A stretch of DNA of 64,000 nucleotides from Mesoflavibacter sp. (GTDB lineage Bacteria > Pseudomonadota > Alphaproteobacteria > UBA8366 > Aestuariispiraceae): positions 1,860,001 to 1,924,000 of the forward strand of contig CP051228.1 in assembly GCA_017792345.1 (NCBI GenBank). Reading direction: 5' to 3'. The translations under genes and the position numbers were made by a program. The notes beneath the pieces were generated by a model. The model was given only the letters and a program-made list of their open reading frames with translations, was not told the origin of the DNA and made no database searches. Below are positions 41,262-50,773 of this stretch, piece by piece; position 1 is the stretch's first letter, and the number at the start of each line of letters is the position of its first letter.

Positions 41262-42824
41262 TCACCAGACCCCCATCTTGATGCGCCCGCCGAAGGTGTA
41301 ATCGGCGGTTTCGGCCTCGACCTCGGCCGCAGTGAAACTGGTCCGGGTCAGGCGCTCGGCGAATTGATCGAACAGCAGGTCGCGCATCCGCCGCACCGTC
41401 GCGGCATGGGCCGGGTCGCGGCCCAGATCGCGAAGCTCCCGCGGGTCTTCGATCATGTCATAGAGCTGTGGCGGCAGGTCCAGCCAATGGACGTATTTCC
41501 AGCGTTCCCCGCGCAGCATCCATCCGCGCGCCCGTTTCGGTGCGACACCCAGCGCGACGCGCGCCTGCCGGGTTGCGTAATCCAGCTCGCAGCACGCTGC
41601 CATGCGCCAGGCAGGCGGGGCTTCGCCTCTCAGGAAGGGTGTCAGCGGCCGTCCGTCCAGCATCTGGATATCGTGCGGATCGCCGCCCAACGCGTCCAGG
41701 AAGGTCGGCACCAGATCGATGCCTTCGACCAGCGCCAGGCTGACCTGCCCGCCCGGCAGGTCGGGATGAACGACGAAGAAAGGGATGCGGGCGGAGACAT
41801 CGTGGAACAATTGCTTCTCGCCCAGCCCGTAATCGCCCAGATAATCGCCGTGATCGCTGACGAAGGCGATCATCGTGTCGTCCAGGCGCCCGCGCGCCTC
41901 CAGAAAGGCGGTCAGGCGGCCGATATGGTCGTCCAACTCCCGGATCAGGCCCAGATAGGTGGGGATCACCCGTTCCCGCGCGCCGTCGCGGCGGAAACCG
42001 ACGCTTTCGGTATGGTCCAGAAAGGCGCGGTAGACCGGATGCGGGTCGGCGGCGGCTGGGGCGGCGGGCCAGACGCTATCCGCTCCGAACAGGTCGCAAT
42101 AGGGTTTCGGCGCGATATAGGGCCAATGCGGCTTGATATAGCTGAGATGCAGGCACCAGGGCGCGTCGCCCTGTTCGTCGATGAAGGCCATCGCCCGGTC
42201 GGTGGTCCAGGCGGTTTCGCTGTCCTCCGGCGCGACACGGGCGGGCTTGTCGGCGTGGCGCAGATACCAGCCGGACAGGATCTCGCCGTCCGGCCCCAGC
42301 GCGCTGTTGGCATGGTCGTGCCAGGGATTGTCGCCGTCATATCCCTTGCCCCGCAGATAGGCGTTGTAGCCCTTGTTCGGCGGCTTTTCCAAAGGATGCA
42401 GCCCGTCGTCGCGGGCAAAGGGTTCAAAGCCGCATTCCGCGGCCAGCACGCCCTGATCGGACAGGTCCGACAGGCCCATACGGGCCATGCCTTCGCGGTC
42501 GGCCTTCATATGGGTCTTGCCCGCCAGCGCCGTGCGCAGGCCCAGCTTCCGCATCCGGTCACCCAGTGTCACCGTCCCTAGGGGCAGCGGCGCCTGATTG
42601 ACGGTCGCGCCATGGGTCGACGGGTACAGACCGGTATAGAACCCCATCCGCGACGGACCGCATATGGGCGCCGGGCAATAGGCCCGGTCGAACCGCGTGC
42701 CGCGCCGGGCCAATGCCTCCAGATGCGGGGTTTCGATCTTTGCCCCCGGCACACCGATCCCCGCGCCCCAGCAATCCGCGCGCAACTGATCGGCCATGAT
42801 GAAGAGGATGTTCCGAACCGGCAT
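41262..42824 (-). CDS. Sulfatase-family hydrolase, phosphonate monoester hydrolase-like
   Basis: The 520-residue enzyme is an alkaline phosphatase-superfamily hydrolase. The N-terminal ILFIMADQLRADC supplies a metal-binding Asp. CGPSR (in PAPICGPSRMGFYTG) is the sulfatase C-x-P-x-R site whose cysteine becomes formylglycine. FVSDHGDYLGDYGLGEK supplies the second metal Asp/His pair. The C-terminal ERWKYVHWLDLPPQLYD and its overall length resemble Rhizobium/Burkholderia phosphonate monoester hydrolases as well as arylsulfatases. No signal peptide is seen, favouring a cytoplasmic enzyme. A sulfatase-modifying enzyme gene is not nearby. Confidence 0.85.
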   Translation of the reverse strand: MPVRNILFIMADQLRADCWGAGIGVPGAKIETPHLEALARRGTRFDRAYCPAPICGPSRMGFYTGLYPSTHGATVNQAPLPLGTVTLGDRMRKLGLRTALAGKTHMKADREGMARMGLSDLSDQGVLAAECGFEPFARDDGLHPLEKPPNKGYNAYLRGKGYDGDNPWHDHANSALGPDGEILSGWYLRHADKPARVAPEDSETAWTTDRAMAFIDEQGDAPWCLHLSYIKPHWPYIAPKPYCDLFGADSVWPAAPAAADPHPVYRAFLDHTESVGFRRDGARERVIPTYLGLIRELDDHIGRLTAFLEARGRLDDTMIAFVSDHGDYLGDYGLGEKQLFHDVSARIPFFVVHPDLPGGQVSLALVEGIDLVPTFLDALGGDPHDIQMLDGRPLTPFLRGEAPPAWRMAACCELDYATRQARVALGVAPKRARGWMLRGERWKYVHWLDLPPQLYDMIEDPRELRDLGRDPAHAATVRRMRDLLFDQFAERLTRTSFTAAEVEAETADYTFGGRIKMGVW

Positions 42825-42925
42825 GGCGCGAGATTAGTGCGGTTTCCCCCGGACGGAAAGGCGGGTCGGTCGAATCGGGAAAGGACGAAGGCGGAGGATA
42901 AAGAGCCGTTCCCGTTACTGTCCGC

Positions 42926-43059
42926 GTGCTCCTGCGGAAGCGGGAGCCTTCGCCGTATCGGCAGTGTGCTTGAGGGAACAAGGTTCCTGCTTTCGCAGGA
43001 ACATGGGTGTCGGGGCCGTGACCAACCAGAACCGTGCTCCTGCGGCAGCAGGAGCCTCG
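42926..43059. repeat. Three GCTCCTGC-type hairpin repeats
   Basis: Three short palindromes lie in the gap before the sulfatase gene: 42926-42949, 42982-43002 and 43034-43056. All have the form G(C/T)TCCTGC, a 4-base loop, then GC(A/G)GGA(G/A)C. A fourth copy is at 61407-61433. They look like a dispersed REP-like family. Nothing else is recognised in 42825-43076. Confidence 0.75.
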
Positions 43060-43076
43060 GTCGTTCTCTATCGGGT

Positions 43077-43307
43077 TCAGCCCTGACGGAAAAGGGTGCG
43101 GAAAACGGCCTTAACCGCCCGTACGGGGGCGAGCCTGGACGCTTCGGCTTCGATGTCGCCGAACGCGTCTTCCACCCAATCCACGGCGGCTTGCACTTCG
43201 CCTTCGATATCGGCCATGGCCGCGGCGAATTCGCTTCCCTCGAAGTCGGAATAGTCCAGCCGGTTGGCGTCGATCATCGTCCTCAATCCTTCGATACGGT
43301 CCCACAT
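43077..43307 (-). CDS. Small acidic protein of unknown function
   Basis: The 76-residue product begins MWDRIEGLRTMIDANRLDYS and is mostly helical and acidic (EGEVQAAVDWVEDAFGDIEAE) with a basic end. There is no signal peptide. I know no family. The ATG at 43307 fits a normal start, but expression is uncertain. It is divergent from the gene starting at 43460. Confidence 0.45.
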   Translation of the reverse strand: MWDRIEGLRTMIDANRLDYSDFEGSEFAAAMADIEGEVQAAVDWVEDAFGDIEAEASRLAPVRAVKAVFRTLFRQG

Positions 43308-43459
43308 GGGGTGTAAGGGGTGTGATTAACAGTGTTCTGTTACGAATCGGCGTCCCTTTGCTGAACCTTACGCTACGGCTTCGGGGCGAAACCGACCCTT
43401 TCACCGACCCGGCGGGTGACGTAGGCTGCGTTGAAACCCTTGGCAAAAATGAGGATCCG

Positions 43460-43927
43460 ATGACCGATCTCACCCTGGACGTTTGGCAGTTCGTCCGCCT
43501 GATGGTGTGCATGGAGGAGTCGCTGAATACCCGCAGCGGCGGGCGCGGCTCGGACCTGAAATCGCTCTATGACAAATGGGAGGATCTGTGGGTCGATCTG
43601 GATGCGCGCCTGGTCGATCTGGGGAAGCATGACATGGACGCCTTCGCCGACCTGATGATGGATCAGGAAGTCGTGCTGGAAGAGGTCACCGCGCGCGAAA
43701 AGGAACTGGTGCGGCAGGAATTCGACAAGGTCTTGCGCCAGATCAAGGCGCGCCTGGCCCAGACCGACGATCCTGCCGATGTCGAGGATTTGAGTTTCGA
43801 GCGCGACGAGATCGTCCTGACCCTCAAGGCGCTGGGCGATCGCCAGCATGGCAATACCGGGGGAAAACCCGGCTCGGCGCCGGCCGGCAAACCGCCGGCC
43901 AGGCCGGGCGGCAAGGCGCGTAAGTAG
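43460..43927 (+). CDS. Helical protein of unknown function
   Basis: The 155-residue product starts MTDLTLDVWQFVRLMVCME and is mostly charged helix, probably coiled coil (about 65-115, with EEVTAREKELVRQEFDKVLR). It ends in a Gly/Pro/Lys-rich tail (about 130-155). No catalytic motif is seen. A GAGG ribosome-binding site lies six bases before the ATG. Function unknown. Confidence 0.6.
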   Translation: MTDLTLDVWQFVRLMVCMEESLNTRSGGRGSDLKSLYDKWEDLWVDLDARLVDLGKHDMDAFADLMMDQEVVLEEVTAREKELVRQEFDKVLRQIKARLAQTDDPADVEDLSFERDEIVLTLKALGDRQHGNTGGKPGSAPAGKPPARPGGKARK

Positions 43928-44117
43928 ATCGGGACGGCGGCGGCGGAACGATCCGCCGCAACCGCCGTCGAATTCATGTATCCGATCCCATCGCATCCGG
44001 GGTCGGGATATGAGACAGTAGCAATGGCAATGCGTTACGCGCTGGGGAGAGGGCGGAGCGCGGCCGGGCAGTGAAGACGAGTTCAGGACCCAACAAGACT
44101 CAAGAGGGAGGAATCTC

Positions 44118-44840
44118 ATGAGCAGAGTGGCACTGGTTACGGGCGGTACGCGCGGTATCGGCGCGGCGATTTCCACGGCGTTGAAGGCGGCGGGCTATAC
44201 CGTCGCGGCGAATTACGGCGGAAATGACGCCGCCGCCAAGGCCTTCACCGAGGAAACCGGCATCGCGGCCTTTAAGTTCGACGTTTCCGATTTCGACGCT
44301 GTGACGGCCGCGGTGGCAAAGATCGAGGCCGATCTGGGGCCGATCGACGTCGTCGTGAACAATGCCGGTATCACCCGAGACGGCACCATGCATCGCATGT
44401 CGCCGGACCAGTGGCAGGCGGTGATCGATACCAATCTGGGGTCCTGTTTCAACTGCTGCCGCGCCGTCATCGACGGCATGCGGTCGCGGAAGTTCGGCCG
44501 CATCGTCAATATCGGCTCGATCAACGGCCAGGCCGGTCAGTACGGCCAGGTCAACTATGCCGCCGCCAAATCCGGCATTCACGGCTTCACCAAGGCCCTG
44601 GCCCAAGAGGGCGCACGGGCCGGCATCACGGTCAACGCCATCGCGCCGGGCTATATCGACACCGATATGGTGCGCGCGGTCCCGGCCGAGGTTCTGGAAA
44701 AGATCGTCGCGAAAATCCCGGTCGGGCGTCTTGGCCAGGCCGGCGAAATCGCCCGTGGCGTCCTGTTCCTGGTTTCGGACGATGCCGGGTTCATCACCGG
44801 GTCGACCCTGTCGATCAACGGCGGCCAGCACATGTATTGA
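44118..44840 (+). CDS. phaB: Acetoacetyl-CoA reductase
   Basis: PhaB reduces acetoacetyl-CoA to (R)-3-hydroxybutyryl-CoA with NADPH for polyhydroxybutyrate synthesis. The 240-residue short-chain dehydrogenase has VTGGTRGIG, NNAGITRDGTMHRM, the catalytic Ser in NIGSINGQAGQYGQVNYAAAK with Tyr and Lys (pieces NIGSING and VNYAAAK), and a GYIDTDMV segment. The ITRD and GQFGQ-like features favour PhaB over FabG. No phaA or phaC is adjacent. Confidence 0.92.
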   Translation: MSRVALVTGGTRGIGAAISTALKAAGYTVAANYGGNDAAAKAFTEETGIAAFKFDVSDFDAVTAAVAKIEADLGPIDVVVNNAGITRDGTMHRMSPDQWQAVIDTNLGSCFNCCRAVIDGMRSRKFGRIVNIGSINGQAGQYGQVNYAAAKSGIHGFTKALAQEGARAGITVNAIAPGYIDTDMVRAVPAEVLEKIVAKIPVGRLGQAGEIARGVLFLVSDDAGFITGSTLSINGGQHMY

Positions 44841-44852
44841 GGCCCCTGCAGT

Positions 44853-44884
44853 TACCCCTCTCCCTCAGGGAGAGGGGTGAGGGC
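44853..44884. repeat. Palindromic repeat between convergent phaB and chvG (copy 2)
   Basis: CCCCTCTCCC (44856-44865) and GGGAGAGGGG (44869-44878) form a perfect 10-bp stem, followed by TGAGGG. The sequence style matches the repeats at 24653-24745 and 61488-61600. Bidirectional termination is likely by position. Confidence 0.75.
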
Positions 44885-44910
44885 GGTTCGACCACTCGGC
44901 AATGACAAGG

Positions 44911-44973
44911 CGGCCTTCGGCCGCCCCCCTCATCCGGCGCTTTGCGCCGCCTTCTCCCGAAAAGGGGAGAAGG
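44911..44973. repeat. Second palindromic cluster before chvG
   Basis: Three adjacent hairpins: CGGCC-TTC-GGCCG (44911-44923), CGGCGC-TTT-GCGCCG (44935-44949), and CCTTCTCCC with GGGAGAAGG (44950-44958, 44965-44973). It resembles composite REP-type elements and is separate in sequence from the neighbouring copy at 44853. Confidence 0.7.
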
Positions 44974-45023
44974 AAATCCGATGGGGCCACTCACCCCGAC
45001 AGAGGGGGTGCGGTGCGCGGGTG

Positions 45024-46763
45024 TTACACGGCCGGCAGGCGCACCACGAAGCGGGCGCCTTTCGGTTTGCCGTCGGGCCCGGGGCGGTTTTCGGCATGGA
45101 TCGCGCCGCCATGGGCTTCGGCGATCTGTTTGCAGATCGACAGGCCCAGGCCGGAATGCGCCCCGAACTTTTCGTGTTGCGGGCGTTCCGTATAGAAGCG
45201 GTTGAAGATTTCCTCCAGCTTGGCCGCCGGGATGCCCGGTCCGTCATCTTCGCAGGTCGCGACGATCCAGGTGCCTTCGCGTGCGATCGTGACGGTGATG
45301 GTGCCGTCCCGCGGGCTGAAACTCTCCGCATTGCCGATCAGGTTCTGGAAGATCTGGACCAGCCGGCTTTCCATGCCGCCGACCCGGAAGGGGCCGTCCC
45401 CGGATCGGACAAACCGGACCACCGGGCCCTGACCGCCCGCATCCGGCACACCGTCGCCGCGCGCGGTGCGGTGCATCCCGACCAGCATCTCCAGCATGTC
45501 GGCCAGCTCGATCTCCTCGGTCTGCACCCGGCCCAGCTCGGCGTCCAGGCGCGACGCGTCGGAGATGTCCGTGATCAGCCGGTCCAGCCGTTCCACATCC
45601 TCCTTCACGATGCGCAGCAATTCGCGCTGATGATTCGGGTCCTTCACGCGCTGTACCGTCTCGATCGCGCTTTTCAGCGAGGTCAGCGGATTCTTGATCT
45701 CATGACTGACATCGGCGGCGAAGCGTTCGATCGCCGTAATCCGCATCGTCAGGGCGGAGGTCATTTCGCGCAGCACCGCCGACAGATCGCCGATTTCGTC
45801 CCGCCGGCCCGTCAGATCGGGAATGGTGTCCGGGTCTCGGCCGACGGAATGACGCACCTTCTCCGCCGCCTCCGCCAATCGGTGCAGCGGGCGGGCGATG
45901 GTGCTGGCGAAGTAGAGCGATACCAGGGTCGTGATGACCAGCGCGCCGGCGAAAACCGCCAGAATGGTCAGGCGGACATCGCGCATCGCCTCGTCGATCC
46001 GCCCACCGTCACGCGACAGCATCAGGCTGCCGAAGACATGGACATAGCGTTGGACCGGCAAGGCGACGGTCAGGACCAGATTGCGGTTGTCGTCCCGGCG
46101 CACCGCGAAGGCGCTTTCGCCCTGCAGCGCGCGGACGGATTCCGGGTAATCGGTGACGGTCGGATTCAGATGGTCGCGGTAAAGCGGATAGTCCCGGTTT
46201 TCGATCCAGTGGGAAAGGCTGTCCAGCCAGGACAGGACCGGGTTCACCACCGGCTGGATCGGATCCTCGGCGATCGGGTCCTCCAGCTCCTCGACCAGGA
46301 TCTGCTGGCCGGTCGATCCCAATTGACGGCTGTCCACCGCCAGCGACCCGTCGGCCAGGAAGAAGCGGGCGCGGACCTCGCTGGCAGCCGACAGGCGGCG
46401 CACCAGATCGCGCGCGGGTACGATGTTCAGGACTTCCTGCCCATTGTCCAACAGGCCGATCGCGCCCTCGCCCAGCGCGCCGGAGAAGATTTCCCCCTGT
46501 TCGCGCAGGGCGTCGATTTCCTGGGCGATCAGGCTTTCACGATAGGGGCCGAGATAGAGCATCCCGACGACCGGGATGAGGAGGGCCAGAAGATTGACCG
46601 CCAGAATCTTGCGGGTCAGCGGCGACAGACGTTGACGCCGCCGCAGACGCCGCGCGGCCCGGGACCGGTTCTTACCGTCACGCCTCTCCACACGCGCGGC
46701 CTTCTTGGCGGCGCGGGTTTCCTCTTCTCGGGAGACGGGCCTTTCGGCGGTGAGGCTGCCCAA
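45024..46763 (-). CDS. chvG: Sensor histidine kinase ChvG/ExoS
   Basis: The 579-residue membrane kinase has a basic, Arg/Lys-rich cytoplasmic N-terminus (about 10-50) and a first helix at about 55-75. A periplasmic sensor domain (about 75-305) and a second helix at about 310-335 follow. Next is a HAMP-like region, then the H-box FAADVSHEIKNPLTSLKSA and an ATPase domain with EDDGPGIP and GLGLSI. ChvG responds to acidity and envelope conditions and is held inactive by ExoR in rhizobia. The start is TTG at 46763, with AAGGG upstream; no early ATG exists. It follows chvI by 17 bases. Confidence 0.92.
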   Translation of the reverse strand: MGSLTAERPVSREEETRAAKKAARVERRDGKNRSRAARRLRRRQRLSPLTRKILAVNLLALLIPVVGMLYLGPYRESLIAQEIDALREQGEIFSGALGEGAIGLLDNGQEVLNIVPARDLVRRLSAASEVRARFFLADGSLAVDSRQLGSTGQQILVEELEDPIAEDPIQPVVNPVLSWLDSLSHWIENRDYPLYRDHLNPTVTDYPESVRALQGESAFAVRRDDNRNLVLTVALPVQRYVHVFGSLMLSRDGGRIDEAMRDVRLTILAVFAGALVITTLVSLYFASTIARPLHRLAEAAEKVRHSVGRDPDTIPDLTGRRDEIGDLSAVLREMTSALTMRITAIERFAADVSHEIKNPLTSLKSAIETVQRVKDPNHQRELLRIVKEDVERLDRLITDISDASRLDAELGRVQTEEIELADMLEMLVGMHRTARGDGVPDAGGQGPVVRFVRSGDGPFRVGGMESRLVQIFQNLIGNAESFSPRDGTITVTIAREGTWIVATCEDDGPGIPAAKLEEIFNRFYTERPQHEKFGAHSGLGLSICKQIAEAHGGAIHAENRPGPDGKPKGARFVVRLPAV

Positions 46764-46780
46764 TTCGATGGCCCTTCGCG

Positions 46781-47488
46781 CTATTCCTCGTCCTTGTAGC
46801 GGTATCCGACGCCGTAGAGCGTTTCAATCTTGTCGAACTCGGTATCGGTCGCCCGCAGCTTCTTGCGCAGGCGCTTGATATGGCTGTCGATCGTGCGGTC
46901 GTCGACATAGATGTTCTCGCCATAGGCGGCGTCCATCAGCTGATCCCGGTTCTTCACATGGCCCGGGCGCTGGGCCAGCGCCTTCAGCAGCAGGAATTCG
47001 GTAACCGTCAGCTTCACCGGGTCGCCCTTCCAGGTGCACAGATGGCGGTCGCCATCCATGACCAGCTCGCCCCGCGTGAAGGCGCCCTGGGATTTGCCGC
47101 CGCCTTCGGCCGTGCGCTGTTCCAGTTCGGCCCGGCGCAGCAGGGCGCGGATGCGCTCGATCAGCAGGCGCTGGGAAAACGGCTTCTTGATGTAATCGTC
47201 CGCGCCCATGCGCAGGCCCAGCAGTTCATCCACCTCGTCATCCTTGGAGGTCAGGAAGATGACTGGCAATTCCGACGATTGGCGCAGCTTCTGCAGCAGC
47301 TCCATCCCGTCCATGCGGGGCATCTTGATGTCCAATACCGCCAGGTCGACGGGCCGCGTGGTCAGGCCGCGCAGCGCGGTCTCGCCGTCGGTATAGGTGG
47401 TGACCTTGAATCCTTCCGCCTCCAGAGCGATCGAGACGGAGGTCAGAATGTTCCGGTCGTCGTCGACCAGGGCGATCTGCTGGGGCAT
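46781..47488 (-). CDS. chvI: Response regulator ChvI
   Basis: The 235-residue OmpR-type regulator has a receiver domain ([13 protein letters not shown], phosphoacceptor Asp in [11 protein letters not shown], Lys in IKKPFSQ). A winged-helix DNA-binding domain follows, with [12 protein letters not shown] and [15 protein letters not shown]. The [19 protein letters not shown] start is diagnostic for ChvI. ATG 47488 has GAGGA upstream and is preferred to a GTG at 47506. It is the first gene of the pair. Confidence 0.95.
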   Translation of the reverse strand: MPQQIALVDDDRNILTSVSIALEAEGFKVTTYTDGETALRGLTTRPVDLAVLDIKMPRMDGMELLQKLRQSSELPVIFLTSKDDEVDELLGLRMGADDYIKKPFSQRLLIERIRALLRRAELEQRTAEGGGKSQGAFTRGELVMDGDRHLCTWKGDPVKLTVTEFLLLKALAQRPGHVKNRDQLMDAAYGENIYVDDRTIDSHIKRLRKKLRATDTEFDKIETLYGVGYRYKDEE

Positions 47489-47675
47489 CTGTATTTCCTC
47501 GTTCACCGCGATAAGCAGGGGCCTGTTTCCAGGGTCCGTCTCCCGGCGTTGTCAGGCGAACCGGTAGCGGACGCTGTCCCTTACACCGTTGCAACAGGGC
47601 GGAAATAAGGCAAGGTCGCGGCAGTTATTGGAAAATATTTGTCATAATTCGGCGGTGCAATCCACCAGACCGCCG

Positions 47676-48251
47676 CTATTCCGCGGTTTTCCCACCGCCT
47701 TTGGGCACCGGAAGCCGGGGGGTGCGGAAGACCTGTTTGCCATGAACATGCGGGGACAGGGCTGCATGCGGCCCGCCCGCCTTCACCGGCCGCTCCGCGA
47801 ACCGGCCCCGGCTGATCATCCGGTCGTAAAGCGTGATCGCGCCCGCGATGCCGACATTGATGCAGAACGCCATCGGAATCTTCACCACGAAATCGCAGCG
47901 TTCGACCATCGCGTCGGACAGGGAGCCGCGCTCCGGCCCCAGGATATAGGCCGCCCGGTCCGGGTGGCGGAAGGACGGCAGTTCGACAGCGTCCTCGGTC
48001 AGTTCCACGCCGACCAATTGGCAACCCTTGGGCAGGGCGATCTCGCCGGCCGATTCCCACTGGTAGTAAGGCACCTGATCGGCGGTGCCGGACGTGTCCG
48101 ACTTGTTCAGCCCGCGCATGTTGACATAGGGCGAGACGGCGAAGACGAAACTGGCGCCGAAGGCATGGGCGGTGCGCAGCAGACTGCCTGCATTCATCGG
48201 TTTTGAGATGCCTTCGACCCCCAGGCCGAAATATCCGCGCGTCTGCGCCAT
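47676..48251 (-). CDS. SPOUT/TrmH-family RNA methyltransferase
   Basis: The 191-residue protein has the knotted SPOUT fold signatures: a start with NAGSLLRTAHAFGAS, AYILGPERGSLSDAMVERCD, and MAFCINVGIAGAITLYDRM. It methylates ribose or base of tRNA or rRNA; the target is not clear. The C-terminal 35 residues are basic and Pro-rich. It is divergent from the asparaginase gene. Confidence 0.88.
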   Translation of the reverse strand: MAQTRGYFGLGVEGISKPMNAGSLLRTAHAFGASFVFAVSPYVNMRGLNKSDTSGTADQVPYYQWESAGEIALPKGCQLVGVELTEDAVELPSFRHPDRAAYILGPERGSLSDAMVERCDFVVKIPMAFCINVGIAGAITLYDRMISRGRFAERPVKAGGPHAALSPHVHGKQVFRTPRLPVPKGGGKTAE

Positions 48252-48359
48252 GGCGCCGTTCCGTGACTTGTGAGAACCGGATCGCCGCCTTCTTGCACAA
48301 AGGGTCCGGGCAAGGCAAGTTTCCGGCCCCCAAGGACAGTAACCGGAAAGCCACGCGCG

Positions 48360-49403
48360 ATGCTCGACGACGCCATCACCCTATCTGGCAGCAACGCCAA
48401 CCCTCTGACCGTCGAAGTCACCCGCAACGGCGTGGTGGAAAGCCGCCATCGCGGCAGCGCCGCCGTGGTCGACGTGGCCGGCAAGCTGCAGGCCGCCTGG
48501 GGCGATATCGCCCGCCCGACCTATCCGCGCTCTGCCATCAAGGCGATCCAGGCGCTGCCGATGGTCGAATCCGGCGCGCCGGAAGCGTTCGGTTTCACGG
48601 ATGCGGAAGTGTCGCTGGCCTGCGCTTCGCATAATGGCGAAAAGGGACATACCGACGGCGCGGCGTCCATGCTGTCCAAGCTGGGTCTGGCGGAAGCGGA
48701 TCTGGAATGCGGGTCGCACTGGCCCTACCGCGAGGCGGATGCCCACGCGCTGGCCCGGGCGGCGGTTGAACCCAACCAGCTGCACAACAACTGTTCCGGC
48801 AAGCATGCGGGCATGCTGGCCCTGGCCAAACAGCTCGGCGTACCGACCAAGGGCTATACGAAACAGACCCATCCGGTACAGCAGCGCATTCTGGGCGCGA
48901 TGGAGCAGATGTGCGGCACCGATCTGTCCGGTGTGCAGCCCGGCATCGACGGATGTTCCGCGCCGAACTGGCCGATCCCGCTGGAAAATCTGGCCTATGG
49001 CTTCGCCCGCGTCGCCGACCCGAAGGATCTGCCGGAAGAGCGCGCCAAGGCCGTGCGCCGCATCACCTCGTCGGTCATGGCGCATCCCTTCATGGTCGCC
49101 GGCACCGGCCGGTTCTGCACCGAGGTCATGAAAATCCTGGGCACGCGCGCCTTCATCAAGACCGGGGCGGAAGGCGTGTTCTGCGCCGCGCTGCCGGAAT
49201 ATGGCCTGGGCGTCGCGCTGAAATGCGATGACGGTGCGACCCGGGGGGCGGAGACGATGATGGCGGCGCTGCTGCGCGAAATAGGCGTCATCGAGGACGA
49301 ACATCTGGAGGCGATGGCCCCCTGGCTCAATCCGCAGCTCAAGAACCGCCAGGAAACCGTCGTCGGCGACATCCGGCCGGCGGATAGCTGGCTGGCCTTC
49401 TGA
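48360..49403 (+). CDS. Asparaginase of the Rhizobium etli ReAII type
   Basis: The 347-residue protein belongs to the Asparaginase_II family (ReAII), unrelated to E. coli AnsA/AnsB. The serine-lysine pair is in RSAIKAIQALP, and CASHNGEKGHTDG and HNNCSGKHAGMLAL are conserved family blocks with the metal-site cysteine/lysine region. It hydrolyses L-asparagine to aspartate and ammonia by family. The ATG at 48360 gives the natural start MLDDAITLSG. The methyltransferase gene begins two bases after its stop. Confidence 0.9.
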   Translation: MLDDAITLSGSNANPLTVEVTRNGVVESRHRGSAAVVDVAGKLQAAWGDIARPTYPRSAIKAIQALPMVESGAPEAFGFTDAEVSLACASHNGEKGHTDGAASMLSKLGLAEADLECGSHWPYREADAHALARAAVEPNQLHNNCSGKHAGMLALAKQLGVPTKGYTKQTHPVQQRILGAMEQMCGTDLSGVQPGIDGCSAPNWPIPLENLAYGFARVADPKDLPEERAKAVRRITSSVMAHPFMVAGTGRFCTEVMKILGTRAFIKTGAEGVFCAALPEYGLGVALKCDDGATRGAETMMAALLREIGVIEDEHLEAMAPWLNPQLKNRQETVVGDIRPADSWLAF

Positions 49404-49404
49404 C

Positions 49405-50631
49405 ATGGCGGTGGATCCGGTCCGGGCCCAGTACGAAACCTACCCCTATCCGGCCCGCGACCCGAAGGACGAGGCGAAACGGCTGATTACCGGCTCGCCG
49501 AGCCATTTGCGGGAGTTGACCCATTGGCTGTTCGCCGGTCGCCTGCCGCAGGATAGGCCGTTTCGCGTGCTGGTCGCCGGCGGCGGCAGCGGCGATGCGC
49601 TGACCATGCTGGCGCAGCAGACCGCCGATGCCGGGATCGACGCCGACATCCACTATGTCGATCTGTCCGAGGCGACCCGCAAGATCGCCGAGGCGCGGAT
49701 CGCCGCGCGCGGCCTGACGGGGCGGGTTACGTTCCGGACCGGGTCGCTGTTGGACGCGGCGGAATGGGGACCGTTCGACTATATCGACTGCTGCGGCGTG
49801 CTGCATCACCTGCCGGTGCCGCAGGACGGGTTCCGGGCCTTGGCCGCAGCCCTGGCGCCCCAGGGCGGCATGGGCGTCATGGTCTATGGCGAGACCGGCC
49901 GGACCGGGGTCTATGAAACCCAGGCGGCGCTGCGCCTTCTGGCGCGCGACGACGAACCGCCGGCGAAACGGGTCGCCCTGGCCAAGCGCTATCTGAATGC
50001 GCTGCCCGCCAGCAACCGGCTGGTCCGCAATCCGCTGGTGCGCGACCACAAGACCGGCGGCGATGCCGGCCTTTACGATCTGCTGCTGCATTCGACCGAT
50101 CGCGCCTATACCGTGCCGCAGCTGGAGGCGGAAATTGCGGCGGCGGGCCTGCGCACCGTGACCTATATCGACCCCGCCCGCTATGCGCCGGAAACCTATA
50201 CCCGCGAGCAGGATCTGCGGAACCGCGCCGCCACCCTGGCAGCGGGCGACCGGGCGGCATTGGCCGAGGCCATGGCCGGGAACATGCCGGTCCATATCGC
50301 CTATCTGACCCGCGCCGACCGGGCGGAAAGCACGGTGGCCCGGATCGCGCCGGACGCCGTTCCGGTGTTCCGCGATGCGGAGACGGAGGCCGAGTTCCGC
50401 GCCATGCCGCCGGGCGCGCCGTCGCTGCCGGTCTCCATCGACGGGCTGGACCTCGCCCTGCCGCTGCCGCGCGACGCCAAGGCCATCCTGGACCGCATCG
50501 ACGGGACCAGCAGCCTGGAGCAGATCCGCCAGGATCTGCCCGCCGCACCGGACTGGGACCGCTTCCATAAAGGCTTCACCCAGCTCTTCGCCGCGCTGAA
50601 CGGGTTCTCGCAACTGTTCCTGACGCGCTAG
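49405..50631 (+). CDS. Class I SAM-dependent methyltransferase
   Basis: The 408-residue protein starts VRAQYETYPYPARDPKDEA, then has motif I FRVLVAGGGSGDALTMLA and acidic VDLSEATRKIAE, and a DCCGVLHHLPVP segment. The QYETYPYP start is a recognised feature of one methyltransferase group, often near sugar or amino-acid genes. The C-terminal third (about 300-408) is an extra domain I do not recognise. Substrate unknown. Confidence 0.8.
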   Translation: MAVDPVRAQYETYPYPARDPKDEAKRLITGSPSHLRELTHWLFAGRLPQDRPFRVLVAGGGSGDALTMLAQQTADAGIDADIHYVDLSEATRKIAEARIAARGLTGRVTFRTGSLLDAAEWGPFDYIDCCGVLHHLPVPQDGFRALAAALAPQGGMGVMVYGETGRTGVYETQAALRLLARDDEPPAKRVALAKRYLNALPASNRLVRNPLVRDHKTGGDAGLYDLLLHSTDRAYTVPQLEAEIAAAGLRTVTYIDPARYAPETYTREQDLRNRAATLAAGDRAALAEAMAGNMPVHIAYLTRADRAESTVARIAPDAVPVFRDAETEAEFRAMPPGAPSLPVSIDGLDLALPLPRDAKAILDRIDGTSSLEQIRQDLPAAPDWDRFHKGFTQLFAALNGFSQLFLTR

Positions 50632-50773
50632 TGGGCTTTCCGCCTTCTTCCGCGCGCTCCGCGTTCCAGTTCGGCGCCGGGGCCGTAGTGGCGAAATCCA
50701 CGTGCGTCTAGCCATTCCGCGCCGTGCCTGCTATTTGCAGCGCATTCGATGGATCGAATGAAGGAAAACGGTG

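Noticed and set aside
43939-44117. Phasin or small gene upstream of phaB
   Set aside because: The 190-base gap has no frame with a plausible start, and the open frames are short.
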